Source of the DNA: Bradyrhizobium sp. NP1
GTDB taxonomy: Bacteria; Pseudomonadota; Alphaproteobacteria; Rhizobiales; Xanthobacteraceae
Length of the DNA: 64,000 nucleotides
Direction: 5' to 3'
Assembly: GCF_030378205.1 (NCBI RefSeq)
Contig: NZ_CP127385.1
Coordinates: 2,024,001-2,088,000, forward strand
The notes beneath the pieces were generated by a model that made no database searches, was not told the origin of the DNA, and saw only the letters and a program-made list of their open reading frames with translations. Each line of letters begins with the position of its first letter. The first letter of the stretch is position 1. A program made the position numbers and the translations under genes. Shown here piece by piece: positions 52,075 through 62,170 of the stretch.

Positions 52075-52234
52075 GCCATTCCGGCGGGGTGTGCGGGCGG
52101 CGCGGCGATCCGGCTCTCTTCGCCGGCCGTCACCGGGCAAATCCTTAACCGCGATTGCATGATCCGCCCTCCCGCTCCGTTGACCGTGCCGGAAAACCGC
52201 CGCACCATGGCCGCCCCCCTGTCCGAGCATCGCC

Positions 52235-53104
52235 ATGGCAAGCCTGTCCAATCGCCAGACCGAGATCCTCAACCTCGCCCGCGCCTCCGGCCGCGTGATG
52301 GTGGAGGAGCTCGCGCGCCGCTTCGAGGTCTCCGCGCAGACCATCCGCAAGGATCTCAACGATCTCTGCGAGGAGCGCGCGCTGACCCGCATCCATGGCG
52401 GGGCGATCATCGCCTCCGGTGTCGAGAACCTCGCCTATGAGGCGCGCCGCTTCGTCGCGGCGGAGGAGAAGAAGGCGATCGGCGCCGCCGCCGCGGCGCT
52501 GATCCCGGACGGCTGCTCGCTCTTCATCAACATCGGCACCACGACGGAGGAGGTGGCGGCCGCGCTGACCTCGCACGAGGACCTGCTCGTCATCACCAAC
52601 AACCTCAATGTAGCGATGCTGCTCTATCGTTTTCCGCGCATCGAGGTGATCGTCGCGGGCGGCACGGTGCGCCGTGCCGACGGCGCCGTGGTCGGCTCGA
52701 CCGCGACCAACCTGATCGGCCAGTTCAAGGTCGATTACGCCATCATCGGCGCGTCCGCGATCGACGAGGAGGGCGCGCTGCTCGACTTCGACTATCGCGA
52801 GGTGCAGGCGGCGCAGGCGATCATCGCCAACGCCCGCAGCGTCATGCTGGTTGCCGACTCCACCAAGCTCAGGCGCAGCGCGCCGGTGCGCATCGCCCAT
52901 ATCGGCCAGATCCAGACCTTCGTCACCGACCGCGCGCTGCCATCGAGCCTTGCCAATATCTGCCACACCCGCGGCATCCAGGTGATCGAGGCAATGCCGC
53001 AGTCCGGTGACGATGCCGACGAGGCGGGGGAGGCGGCAGAGCCCGCCGCCGAGACCGCGGAGTCCTCAACCGAGGCCGCGCCGATCCCGTTCCGCCGCGC
53101 CTAG
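52235..53104 (+). CDS. glpR: DeoR-family regulator of glycerol-3-phosphate metabolism
   Basis: A 289-residue repressor. The helix-turn-helix lies at residues 6-58 (RQTEILNLARASGRVMVEELARRFEVSAQTIRKDLNDLCE), and the effector domain follows (DGCSLFINIGTTTEEVA, VIVAGGTVRRADGAVVGSTA, YAIIGASAIDEEGALLDFDYREV). These are GlpR-like features, including DxTK (ADSTKL). The C-terminal 30 residues are an Ala/Glu tail. It is on the same strand as, and 1.25 kb upstream of, glpD, with only an orphan binding-protein gene on the other strand between. It probably represses the operon when glycerol-3-phosphate is absent. Confidence 0.92.
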   Translation: MASLSNRQTEILNLARASGRVMVEELARRFEVSAQTIRKDLNDLCEERALTRIHGGAIIASGVENLAYEARRFVAAEEKKAIGAAAAALIPDGCSLFINIGTTTEEVAAALTSHEDLLVITNNLNVAMLLYRFPRIEVIVAGGTVRRADGAVVGSTATNLIGQFKVDYAIIGASAIDEEGALLDFDYREVQAAQAIIANARSVMLVADSTKLRRSAPVRIAHIGQIQTFVTDRALPSSLANICHTRGIQVIEAMPQSGDDADEAGEAAEPAAETAESSTEAAPIPFRRA

Positions 53105-53138
53105 CTCCTTTACGCTGTCATATTCCGGCGCGGCGTGA

Positions 53139-54113
53139 TCACTCGATCACTTCATCCACATTGGCGAGCAGCGGGCCCGGCACCGTCACGCCCAGCGCCT
53201 TCGCAGCCTTCAGGTTGACCACGAACTCGAATTTGGTGGGCCGTTCGATCGGCAGATCGGCGGGGCGCGCGCCGTGCAGGATCTGCGCAACATAAGGACC
53301 GAGGCGGCGATAGAGGTGCACGAGGTCGGGACCGTAGGACATCAGCCCGCCGCCGTCCGGAAAGGTGCGGAATTGCGAAATTCCGGGAATGCCCTGGCTT
53401 GAGAGGATTTCCGCGATACGTGCTCCGCCCTGGCGGATCAGCGGCGAGCCGAGCAGGATTGCGGCTTGCGGTCGCTGCTTCAGCCCGAGATCGAGCGCCG
53501 CTTCCAGGCCTGCATTGTCCTTGAAATCCATCGCCACGATCTCGATCGACCTGGCCTGCGCCGCTGTCTTGATGGCGTTGAACTGATAGACGCCGGTCGT
53601 CGTATCCCAGAGCACCGCGATCCTGCTCGCGTCCGGCTTGACGTCCAGGATCTGCTGCAGCCACTTGCCGCAAAGGCTCGGCGCATCCAGGAAGACGCCG
53701 GTGAGATTGCCGCCGGGATGGGCGAGGCTTTCGACATAGCCGCTGGCGACGGGATCGCTTTCGAGATCGTTGGCGATGAGCGGCAAATCCCTGGTCGCGG
53801 CTCTCGCGGCCTCGATCGAGGGGCGGGCCGTCGGGATCAGGAGCGCGACGCGAAGTTGAATCAGTTCCTGGACCAGTTGCGGGAGAATTTCCGGCCTGCC
53901 GCGCGCCCAGCGCTCTTCGACCTTGATCGTCTCGTCCACGACATAGCCCGCGTCGCGCAGGCCCTCGCGCAGGGCATTGGGAATGAGCGACCCGGACTCC
54001 GGCGTGCCGGGGTGCAGAAATCCGATCACCGGCAGCTTCGCGGGTTGCGCGCGGGTGCGCCGGACGCTCGCCGCTGCTGCCGCCAGCCCTGCAATGAACG
54101 TCCGCCGTTTCAT
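53139..54113 (-). CDS. Orphan ABC-type substrate-binding protein (PF04392 family)
   Basis: A 324-residue exported protein. The N-terminus (MKRRTFIAGLAAAAASV) carries a twin-arginine-like signal R3-R4. The ABC_sub_bind blocks are visible: IGFLHPGTPESGS, WARGRPEILPQLVQELI, VDLIVT-like VALLIPTARPS, and VYQFNAIKTAAQARSIEIVAMD. Such proteins are usually accompanied by permease and ATPase genes, but none lies nearby. It sits inverted between glpR and glpD. GGGGGAAG precedes the ATG at 54113. Ligand and partners are unknown. Confidence 0.9.
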   Translation of the reverse strand: MKRRTFIAGLAAAAASVRRTRAQPAKLPVIGFLHPGTPESGSLIPNALREGLRDAGYVVDETIKVEERWARGRPEILPQLVQELIQLRVALLIPTARPSIEAARAATRDLPLIANDLESDPVASGYVESLAHPGGNLTGVFLDAPSLCGKWLQQILDVKPDASRIAVLWDTTTGVYQFNAIKTAAQARSIEIVAMDFKDNAGLEAALDLGLKQRPQAAILLGSPLIRQGGARIAEILSSQGIPGISQFRTFPDGGGLMSYGPDLVHLYRRLGPYVAQILHGARPADLPIERPTKFEFVVNLKAAKALGVTVPGPLLANVDEVIE

Positions 54114-54268
54114 GCATCTTCCCCCAAGGCTGTCGCATCGTATCGGCGCGACCGGACCGGAGGAAGGAGCCGTCGCGGCCTGCGATCTGCCGGCGACTGG
54201 GCCGTCACGCACCGGCCATCGCATTTGCGCCGCGCGATCGGGGTGTCTGGCCGGTCTCTCGCTCCGAA

Positions 54269-54315
54269 CTTTCGCTTGCTTTCGTTTTAGGTTCTGTTGT
54301 AGTCACAAACGAAAG
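54269..54315. promoter_or_regulatory. GlpR-type operator cluster upstream of glpD
   Basis: CTTTCG occurs at about 54269-54274 and within CTTTCGTTT (54279-54287); AAACGAAAG (54307-54315) is its exact inverse complement, 19 bases away. The TTCG core is shared with known DeoR/GlpR sites. The cluster lies 44 bases before the glpD start. It is a candidate operator for the adjacent glpR product. Confidence 0.6.
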
Positions 54316-54358
54316 TAAATCGCCAATGTGAACGGGCGATCGCCGGGGAAAAGCGCCT

Positions 54359-55903
54359 TTGGACCGGATTTTCGACCTCGCCATCATCGGGGGCGGCGTC
54401 AATGGCTGCGGCATCGCGCGCGATGCGGCCGGCCGCGGCAATTCCGTTTTCCTCTGTGAAATGAATGATTTGGCGAGCGGGACATCGTCCTGGTCGACCA
54501 AGCTCGTGCATGGCGGCTTGCGCTATCTCGAATATTACGAGTTTCGCCTGGTCCGTGAGGCGCTGATCGAGCGCGAAATCCTCTGGCAGATCGCGCCCCA
54601 TATCATCCGTCCCCTGCGCTTCGTGCTGCCGCACCACGCCGGCTTGCGGCCCGCCTGGCTGTTGCGGCTTGGCCTCTTCCTTTACGACCACATCGGTGGC
54701 CGCAAGCTGCTGCCGCCGACGCGGACGCTGGATCTCGCACGCGATGTTGTCGGCAAGCCGCTGATACCAGGCCGTTACACCAGGGGCTTTGAATATTCCG
54801 ACTGCTTCGTCGACGATGCGCGCCTTGTCGTGCTCACGGCGCGTGATGCGGCCGACCGCGGCGCCGAGATTCGCACCCGTACCCGCGCGGTCGAGATCCG
54901 CCAGGTCGACGGCATCTGGCGTGTCACGGTCGAGAACACGCTGACCGGCGCGCGCGAGACGATCGGCGCCCGCGTGCTGGTCAATGCCGGCGGTCCCTGG
55001 GTCGAACAGGTGCTGGCGGCAGGCTCCGGCGTCAATGCGCGCGCCAAGGTGCGGCTGGTGCAGGGCTCGCACATCGTGGTGAAGAAGCTCTACGAGCACG
55101 ACCGCGCCTACATCCTGCAGAACGCCGACGGCCGCATCGTCTTCGTCATTCCCTACCAGGACGACTTCACCCTGATCGGCACCACCGACCGCGACTATCA
55201 CGGCGATCCGGCGAAGGTGAAGGCGACGGCGGAGGAGATCAGCTATCTCTGCGCGTCCGTTTCCGAATATCTCGCCAGGCCCGTGAAGCCCGAAGACGTG
55301 GTCTGGACCTATGCCGGCGTGCGACCGCTGTATGACGACGGCGCCAGCGAAGCCAAGGCCGCCACCCGCGACTATGTATTCGAGCTCGACCTGCCGGGCG
55401 GGGCGCCGCTGCTTTCGATCTATGGCGGCAAGATCACGACCTATCGCCGCCTGTCCGAGGAGGCGCTGGAGCGGCTTTCGCCCTATCTTCGCGGCTCGAG
55501 CCAAAGCGAGGGCTGGACCGGAAGAGCCCCGCTGCCCGGCGGCGACATGGATGTGTCGATGCCGCCAGCGCTCGCGGCCGAATTGGTGCGCGATTACCCG
55601 TTTCTCGCGCCGGCCCATGCCAACAGGCTCGCGCATGCCTATGGCACGCGTGCCGCCCTCGTGCTCGGCAGCGCGAAATCGATGGCCGATCTCGGCCAGT
55701 CCTTTGGCGCGACCTTGACGGCGGCCGAGGTCTCCTACCTGATGGCGGCGGAATGGGCGTTGACCGCTGAAGACATCGTATGGCGGCGCTCGAAGCTGGG
55801 TCTGCGCATGTCTTCCACCGAGGTCGCCGCACTCGACGACTGGATCGCCACCGTCAGGGACCAGCGCACGGCGCCGCGGGCGGAGGCGGGAGGGCGGCCA
55901 TGA
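54359..55903 (+). CDS. glpD: Aerobic glycerol-3-phosphate dehydrogenase
   Basis: A 514-residue FAD enzyme that oxidises glycerol-3-phosphate to dihydroxyacetone phosphate at the membrane. It shows the dinucleotide fold LAIIGGGVNGCGIARDAAGRG at the N-terminus, then SSWSTKLVHGGLRYLEYYEFRLVREALIERE, and TIGTTDRDYHGD-type blocks (LIGTTDRDYHG), plus the C-terminal domain (RAPLPGGDM..., SYLMAAEWALTAEDIVWRRSKLG). The start is TTG at 54359, with GGGGAAA upstream. Its stop overlaps the glpS start (ATGA), so it heads the glycerol operon. Confidence 0.96.
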   Translation: MDRIFDLAIIGGGVNGCGIARDAAGRGNSVFLCEMNDLASGTSSWSTKLVHGGLRYLEYYEFRLVREALIEREILWQIAPHIIRPLRFVLPHHAGLRPAWLLRLGLFLYDHIGGRKLLPPTRTLDLARDVVGKPLIPGRYTRGFEYSDCFVDDARLVVLTARDAADRGAEIRTRTRAVEIRQVDGIWRVTVENTLTGARETIGARVLVNAGGPWVEQVLAAGSGVNARAKVRLVQGSHIVVKKLYEHDRAYILQNADGRIVFVIPYQDDFTLIGTTDRDYHGDPAKVKATAEEISYLCASVSEYLARPVKPEDVVWTYAGVRPLYDDGASEAKAATRDYVFELDLPGGAPLLSIYGGKITTYRRLSEEALERLSPYLRGSSQSEGWTGRAPLPGGDMDVSMPPALAAELVRDYPFLAPAHANRLAHAYGTRAALVLGSAKSMADLGQSFGATLTAAEVSYLMAAEWALTAEDIVWRRSKLGLRMSSTEVAALDDWIATVRDQRTAPRAEAGGRP

Positions 55904-57045
55904 GCGTCACGCTCGACCATGTCATCCGCACGATCGACGGCGTCCCCGCCATTCGCGACGTGTCGCTGACATTGGAGCGCGGCACGCTCAACGTGCTGCT
56001 CGGGCCGACGCTGGCGGGCAAGACCTCGATCATGCGGCTGTTCGCCGGCCTCGACAAGCCGACCTCGGGCCGCGTGCTGGTCGACGGCCGCGACGTCACC
56101 GGGGCGGACGTGCGGCAGCGCTCGGTCGCAATGGTCTACCAGCAATTCATCAACTATCCGTCGCTGTCGGTCTACGAGAACATCGCCTCGCCCCTGCGGG
56201 TACAGGGCCAGCCGCGCGCCGAGATCGAGAAGCGCGTCGCGGAGGCCGCAAGGCTGTTGCGGCTCGAGCCTTACCTCGAGCGCACGCCGCTCCAGCTTTC
56301 CGGCGGCCAGCAGCAGCGCACCGCGATCGCGCGCGCGCTGGTCAAGGGCGCCGACCTCGTGCTGCTCGACGAGCCGCTGGCCAATCTCGACTACAAGCTG
56401 CGCGAGGAATTGCGCGCCGAACTGCCGCGGATCTTCGAGGCGTCGGGTGCGATCTTCGTCTATGCGACCACCGAGCCCTCCGAAGCGCTGCTGCTCGGTG
56501 GCCGCACCATCTGCATGTGGGAAGGCGAGGTGCTGCAGGCCGGCGCGACGCCGACCGTCTACCGTCATCCCGACACCTTGCGCGTCGCGCAGGTGTTTTC
56601 CGATCCGCCGCTCAACCTGGTGCGTATCGAGAAGCGCAGCGGGCAGGTCACCTATGCGGGCGGCGTCACCGCGCCTGCGAGCGGGCTCTATGCCAAGCTC
56701 GGCGACGGCGCCTATCGCGTCGGCTTCCGCGCGCATCAGCTCGAGATCGCAAATGGCGTGGCCGGCCGCCACGCCTTTCCGTCCACCGTCGCGGTCACCG
56801 AGATCACCGGCTCGGAAAGCTTCGTCCATCTGCACCGGCACGACGCCGACGCCAACTGGGTCGCGGTGCTGCATGGCGTGCATGAGTTCGAGCCCGGCCA
56901 GGCGCTCGAGGCCGTGCTCGATCCCGACAATGTCTTTGTGTTCGATGCGGCGGGCCGGCTGGTCGCTGCACCCGCGGTAGCGTTTTCGAGCGAAGTGCAT
57001 GGCGGTTCGCGGCAAGAAAACCCGCCAAGAAATTCGAGCAATTGA
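55900..57045 (+). CDS. glpS: Glycerol ABC importer ATP-binding subunit, GlpS
   Basis: A 381-residue ATPase. Walker A (GPTLAGKTS) is at 35-43, the signature LSGGQQQ at 133-139, Walker B with LLDEP at 155-159. The H-loop reads YATTEPSEAL (188-197): the switch histidine that is normally present is Thr191. Thus this subunit has a canonical signature but a degenerate H-loop, the reverse of GlpT. The C-terminal regulatory domain ends in a polar tail. Together with GlpT, GlpP, GlpQ and GlpV it imports glycerol. Confidence 0.94.
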   Translation: MSVTLDHVIRTIDGVPAIRDVSLTLERGTLNVLLGPTLAGKTSIMRLFAGLDKPTSGRVLVDGRDVTGADVRQRSVAMVYQQFINYPSLSVYENIASPLRVQGQPRAEIEKRVAEAARLLRLEPYLERTPLQLSGGQQQRTAIARALVKGADLVLLDEPLANLDYKLREELRAELPRIFEASGAIFVYATTEPSEALLLGGRTICMWEGEVLQAGATPTVYRHPDTLRVAQVFSDPPLNLVRIEKRSGQVTYAGGVTAPASGLYAKLGDGAYRVGFRAHQLEIANGVAGRHAFPSTVAVTEITGSESFVHLHRHDADANWVAVLHGVHEFEPGQALEAVLDPDNVFVFDAAGRLVAAPAVAFSSEVHGGSRQENPPRNSSN

Positions 57046-57057
57046 GGGAGATGCGCC

Positions 57058-58142
57058 ATGGCCCGCATTGACCTCGTCGACCTCGCGCATTCCTACGGCA
57101 GCAACGACGCGCCGCCGGAATCCTTCGCGCTGAAGCCGGTCACCATGACGTGGCGGCAGGGCGGCGCCTACGCGTTGCTCGGACCTTCCGGCTGCGGCAA
57201 GACCACGCTGCTCAACCTGATCTCCGGCATCATCGCGCCCTCGCGCGGGAAAATCCTGTTCGATGGCACCGATGTCACGCCACGGTCGACGAGGGAGCGC
57301 AATATCGCGCAGGTGTTCCAGTTCCCGGTGATCTACGACACCATGACAGTGGGGCAGAACCTGGCATTCCCCCTGAAGAACCGCGGCGTGCCGAAGGCGG
57401 AAATCGAGGCGCGCGTCGCCGAGATCGCGCGGCTGCTCGACCTCTCGCCCTATCTCAACCGCAAGGCGACGCGGCTCACCGCCGACGCCAAGCAGAAGAT
57501 TTCGCTCGGCCGGGGGCTGGTGCGTTCCGACGTCGCCGCGATCCTGTTCGACGAGCCGCTCACGGTGATCGACCCCGAATTGAAATGGCAGTTGCGCTCC
57601 AAGCTGAAGGCGCTGCACCGCGAGCTCGATCTCACCATGATCTACGTCACCCACGATCAGACCGAGGCGTTGACCTTCGCCGATACCGTCGTGGTGATGC
57701 ATGACGGCCGCGTGGTGCAGAGCGGCACGCCGGCCGAGCTGTTCGAGAAGCCCGCGCATACCTTCGTCGGCTATTTCATCGGCTCGCCCGGCATGAACAT
57801 CATTCCGGCCGAGGTGAGGGGCCGCGAGGCGCGGATCGATGGTCACACCATCGCGCTGACGCGAAGCTATAACGCTCTGCCGTCGGGCGCGAAAATCGAG
57901 ATCGGCGTGCGCCCCGAATTCGTCGACATCGCGCAGCCCGCGCCTGGTCTGCTGTCCGCCCGGATCGAGCGGATCGACGATCTTGGCCGTATCCGCTTCG
58001 CCCGGGTGCGGGTCGGCGATGCCAGGCTTTCCGCGCGCGTGCCATCAGGCTTTTCGGCTTCCGACGGCGTCGCGGGGCTGAAATTCGATCCTGCCCATGT
58101 GCACGTCTATGCCGACAGCCGTCTGGTCGAGGGAGCGGCCTG

Positions 58143-58143
<1 letters not shown>
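57058..58143 (+). CDS. glpT: Glycerol ABC importer ATP-binding subunit, GlpT
   Basis: A 361-residue ATPase. Walker A (GPSGCGKTT) is at 42-50, Walker B (AILFDEP) at 161-167, and the canonical switch His199 in IYVTHDQTEAL. The signature is degenerate: LTADAKQK stands at 140-147 where LSGGQQQR is expected. The C-terminal OB-like domain is present. It is not the unrelated glycerol-3-phosphate antiporter also called GlpT in enteric bacteria. It starts 12 bases after glpS. Confidence 0.93.
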
Positions 58144-59044
<901 letters not shown>

Positions 59045-59045
<1 letters not shown>

Positions 59046-59851
59046 TGTACTCGATTCCCGGCCGCCGCCTCATCCTCGGGCTTTTCCTGGTCTTCCTGTT
59101 GTTGCCGATCTACTGGCTCGTCAACATGAGCTTCAAGACCAACAACGAAATCGTCACGACCATGACGTTGTGGCCGCATCAGCCGACACTGCAGCATTAC
59201 CGGCGCATCTTCACGGACGAGAGCTGGTACTCCGGCTACATCAACTCGCTCGAATACGTCGTCATCAACACCATCATCTCGATCTCGGTCGCGCTGCCGG
59301 CGGCCTACGCGTTCTCACGCTACCGTTTCCTCGGCGACAAGCACCTGTTCTTCTGGCTGTTGTCGAACCGCATGGCGCCGGCCGCGGTCTATGCGCTTCC
59401 TTTCTTCAATCTCTATTCGGCGATCGGACTGTTCGACACGCCCTGGGCGGTGGCGCTGGCGCACTGCATCTTCAATGTGCCGCTCGCGGTATGGATTCTC
59501 GAAGGTTTCGTGTCCGGCGTGCCGCGCGAGATCGACGAGACCGCGTTCCTCGACGGCTATTCCTTTCCGCGCTTCTTCATCAAGATCCTGATTCCGCTGA
59601 TCGCAAGCGGCATCGGGGTCGCCGCCTTCTTCTGCTTCATGTTTTCCTGGGTCGAGCTGCTGCTTGCCCGCACGCTGACGTCGGTGGCTGCAAAACCGAT
59701 TTCGGCCGTCATGACCCGCACGGTCTCGGCCGCCGGCATGGACTGGGGCCTCTTGGCCGCGGCGGGCGTGCTTACCATCATCCCGGGTGCGCTCGTGATC
59801 TGGTTTGTCCGCAACTACATCGCGCGTGGCTTCGCGCTGGGACGGGTGTAG
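59045..59851 (+). CDS. glpQ: Glycerol ABC importer permease, GlpQ
   Basis: A 268-residue MalG-type permease. It starts MYSIPGRRLILGLFLVFLLLP. The EAA-type loop is VPREIDETAFLDGYSFPRFFIKILIPL, and the protein ends YIARGFALGRV, the usual MalG-class tail. The ATG overlaps the glpP stop (TGATG). It should not be confused with the phosphodiesterase GlpQ of enterics. Confidence 0.95.
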
Positions 59852-59853
59852 CC

Positions 59854-60183
59854 ATGGAAAACATCGCATGGATGGCCTGGACCCTGCCGACCGCGATTTT
59901 CTTCGCGCTGCTTGCCGCCACGCTTGGCGCGATGACCTGGCTTGCGATCGCCTATCCGGAAGCCGAGCGCGTCGGCGTGTTGCGCATTCCGACCACGCGC
60001 GGCGACCGCCTGTTCATCTCGCTGGTGCTTGCCGCCGTGATCCATCTGTTGTGGATCGGCCTCGTCGGCACCGACGCCATCGCGACCTTGCCGATCGGGG
60101 AAGATGGCTTTGAGATTTCGAGCCTGTGGCTCGCGACCGCGATTTCGCTTGGTCTAGCCGTGCTGATTTTCCGCACGGTCTAG
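59854..60183 (+). CDS. glpU: DUF2160 small membrane protein of the glycerol transporter, GlpU
   Basis: A 109-residue protein with three hydrophobic segments (MAWTLPTAIFFALLAATLGAM, LFISLVLAAVIHLLWIGLV, and SLWLATAISLGLAVLIF). The motif YPEAERVGVLRIPTTRGDRLF between helices 1 and 2 is the DUF2160 hallmark. It is consistently encoded between the permeases and binding protein of the rhizobial glycerol importer. Its role is unknown; it could assemble or regulate the transporter. Confidence 0.93.
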   Translation: MENIAWMAWTLPTAIFFALLAATLGAMTWLAIAYPEAERVGVLRIPTTRGDRLFISLVLAAVIHLLWIGLVGTDAIATLPIGEDGFEISSLWLATAISLGLAVLIFRTV

Positions 60184-60255
60184 GACGGCGAAGAGGAGCA
60201 GATCCGGGACCAACCCGGGCCTGATGATGTTTGTAGCTGCCAACGGAGGAACAAC

Positions 60256-62052
60256 ATGCGACACTTGGAGAGCAGCAAGGGGCCTTTGACCAGGACCCGG
60301 GTTCTGATGATGACCAGCGCGTTCGCGCTGATTGCCGCGTCTGCCGCAGTGACCGCGCCCGCCCGCGCCGGTGAGGCCGAAGCCAAGAAATGGATCGACA
60401 GCGAATTCCAGCCGTCGACGCTGTCCAAGGACGACCAGATGAAGGAGATGCAGTGGTTCATCAAGGCCGCTGAACCCTTCAAGGGCATGGAGATCAACGT
60501 CGTCTCCGAAACGCTGACGGTGCACGAATATGAATCGCGCACGCTCGCCAAGGCGTTCGAGGAAATTACCGGCATCAAGGTCAAGCACGACATCATCCAG
60601 GAGGGTGACGTCGTCGAGAAGATCCAGACCCAGATGCAGTCGGGCAAGAACGTCTATGACGGCTGGATCAACGATTCCGACTTCATCGGCACGCATTTCC
60701 GCTACGGCCAGGCGGTCGACCTGACGGATTGGATGGGAGGCGAGGGCAAGGACGTCACCGATCCGATGCTCGACGTCAACGACTTCATCGGCAAGTCGTT
60801 CACGACCGCGCCGAACGGCCACCTCTACCAGTTGCCCGACCAGCAGTTCGCGAACCTCTACTGGTTCCGCTACGACTGGTTCTCCAATCCCGACTACAAG
60901 GCCAAGTTCAAGGCCAAGTACGGCTACGACCTCGGCGTTCCCGTGAACTGGTCGGCCTATGAGGACATCGCTGACTTCTTCACCAACGACATCAAGGAGG
61001 TCAATGGCGTCCGCGTCTATGGCCACATGGACTATGGCAAGAAGGACCCGTCCCTGGGCTGGCGTTTCACCGACGCCTGGCTGTCGATGGCCGGCAACGG
61101 CGACAAGGGCATCCCGAACGGACTGCCTGTCGACGAATGGGGCATTCGCATGGAAGGCTGCCGCCCCGTGGGCTCCTCCGTCGAGCGTGGCGGCGACGTC
61201 AACGGTCCCGCGGCGGTCTATTCGATCGTCAAATATCTCGACTGGATGAAGAAATATGCTCCGCCGCAGGCGCAGGGCATGACCTTCTCCGAGTCGGGAC
61301 CGGTGCCGTCGCAGGGCAACATCGCCCAGCAGATCTTCTGGTACACCGCTTTCACCGCCGACATGGTGAAGCCGGGTCTGCCCGTGATGAACGCGGACGG
61401 GACGCCGAAGTGGCGCATGGCGCCATCGCCGCACGGCTCGTATTGGAAGGAGGGCATGAAGCTCGGTTACCAGGACGTGGGCTCGGCGACGCTTCTCAAG
61501 TCGACCCCGGTCGACCGCCGCAAGGCCGCCTGGCTCTATTTGCAGTTCATCGTCTCCAAGACGACGTCCCTGAAGAAGAGCCACGTCGGCCTGACCTTCA
61601 TCCGCGAATCCGACATCTGGGACAAGTCGTTCACCGAACGAGCGCCCAAGCTCGGCGGCCTGATCGAGTTCTATCGCTCGCCGGCGCGCGTGCAGTGGAC
61701 CCCGACCGGCAACAACGTGCCCGACTATCCGAAGCTCGCGCAATTGTGGTGGCAGAACATCGGCGATGCGTCGTCGGGTGCGAAGACGCCGCAGGCCGCG
61801 ATGGATGCGCTTGCTGCCGCTCAGGACTCCGTGATGGAGCGTCTCGAGAAATCCGGCGTGCAGGGCGCCTGCGGGCCGAAGCTGAACAAGAAGGAGAAGC
61901 CGGAATACTGGTTCGCCAAGGCGGAGAAGGACGGCCACGTCGCCCCGCAACGCAAGCTCGCGAACGAGAAGCCAAAGGGCGAAACCATCGACTACGACAC
62001 GCTGATCAAGTCGTGGCCGGCAACCCCGCCCAAGCGCGCGGAAGCGAAGTGA
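60256..62052 (+). CDS. glpV: Glycerol ABC importer periplasmic binding protein, GlpV
   Basis: A 598-residue protein with a signal peptide (residues about 1-35, TSAFALIAASAAVTAPARA). The family-1 solute-binding fold is seen in INVVSETLTVHEYESRTLAKAFEE, YDGWINDSDFIGTHFRYGQ, and PDQQFANLYWFRYDWF. It is longer than most binding proteins, as usual for glycerol GlpV, with extra C-terminal segments (WPATPPKRAEAK end). It has a strong GGAGG site and a terminator after it. It delivers glycerol to GlpPQ. Confidence 0.94.
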   Translation: MRHLESSKGPLTRTRVLMMTSAFALIAASAAVTAPARAGEAEAKKWIDSEFQPSTLSKDDQMKEMQWFIKAAEPFKGMEINVVSETLTVHEYESRTLAKAFEEITGIKVKHDIIQEGDVVEKIQTQMQSGKNVYDGWINDSDFIGTHFRYGQAVDLTDWMGGEGKDVTDPMLDVNDFIGKSFTTAPNGHLYQLPDQQFANLYWFRYDWFSNPDYKAKFKAKYGYDLGVPVNWSAYEDIADFFTNDIKEVNGVRVYGHMDYGKKDPSLGWRFTDAWLSMAGNGDKGIPNGLPVDEWGIRMEGCRPVGSSVERGGDVNGPAAVYSIVKYLDWMKKYAPPQAQGMTFSESGPVPSQGNIAQQIFWYTAFTADMVKPGLPVMNADGTPKWRMAPSPHGSYWKEGMKLGYQDVGSATLLKSTPVDRRKAAWLYLQFIVSKTTSLKKSHVGLTFIRESDIWDKSFTERAPKLGGLIEFYRSPARVQWTPTGNNVPDYPKLAQLWWQNIGDASSGAKTPQAAMDALAAAQDSVMERLEKSGVQGACGPKLNKKEKPEYWFAKAEKDGHVAPQRKLANEKPKGETIDYDTLIKSWPATPPKRAEAK

Positions 62053-62104
62053 GGCGACCTCGCCGTCGTCGCCCGGCTTGACCGGGCGATGATCCGACAT
62101 CGCG

Positions 62105-62132
62105 AAAGGCCGGGAGCGATCCCGGCCTTTTT
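62105..62132 (+). terminator. Rho-independent terminator of the glp operon
   Basis: An 11-bp stem (AAAGGCCGGGA / TCCCGGCCTTT) with a 4-base loop ends in a T run, 52 bases after the glpV stop. A smaller dyad (CGCCCGG/CCGGGCG) precedes it at about 62070-62088. Confidence 0.9.
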
Positions 62133-62170
62133 GCCTGGCATTTCTCGCAATATTCTTGCAGAGCGTCTCG

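Noticed and set aside
62068..62090. Dyad CGCCCGG/CCGGGCG as the glp terminator.
   Set aside because: No T run follows it. The hairpin at 62105-62132 with its T tract is the better candidate.
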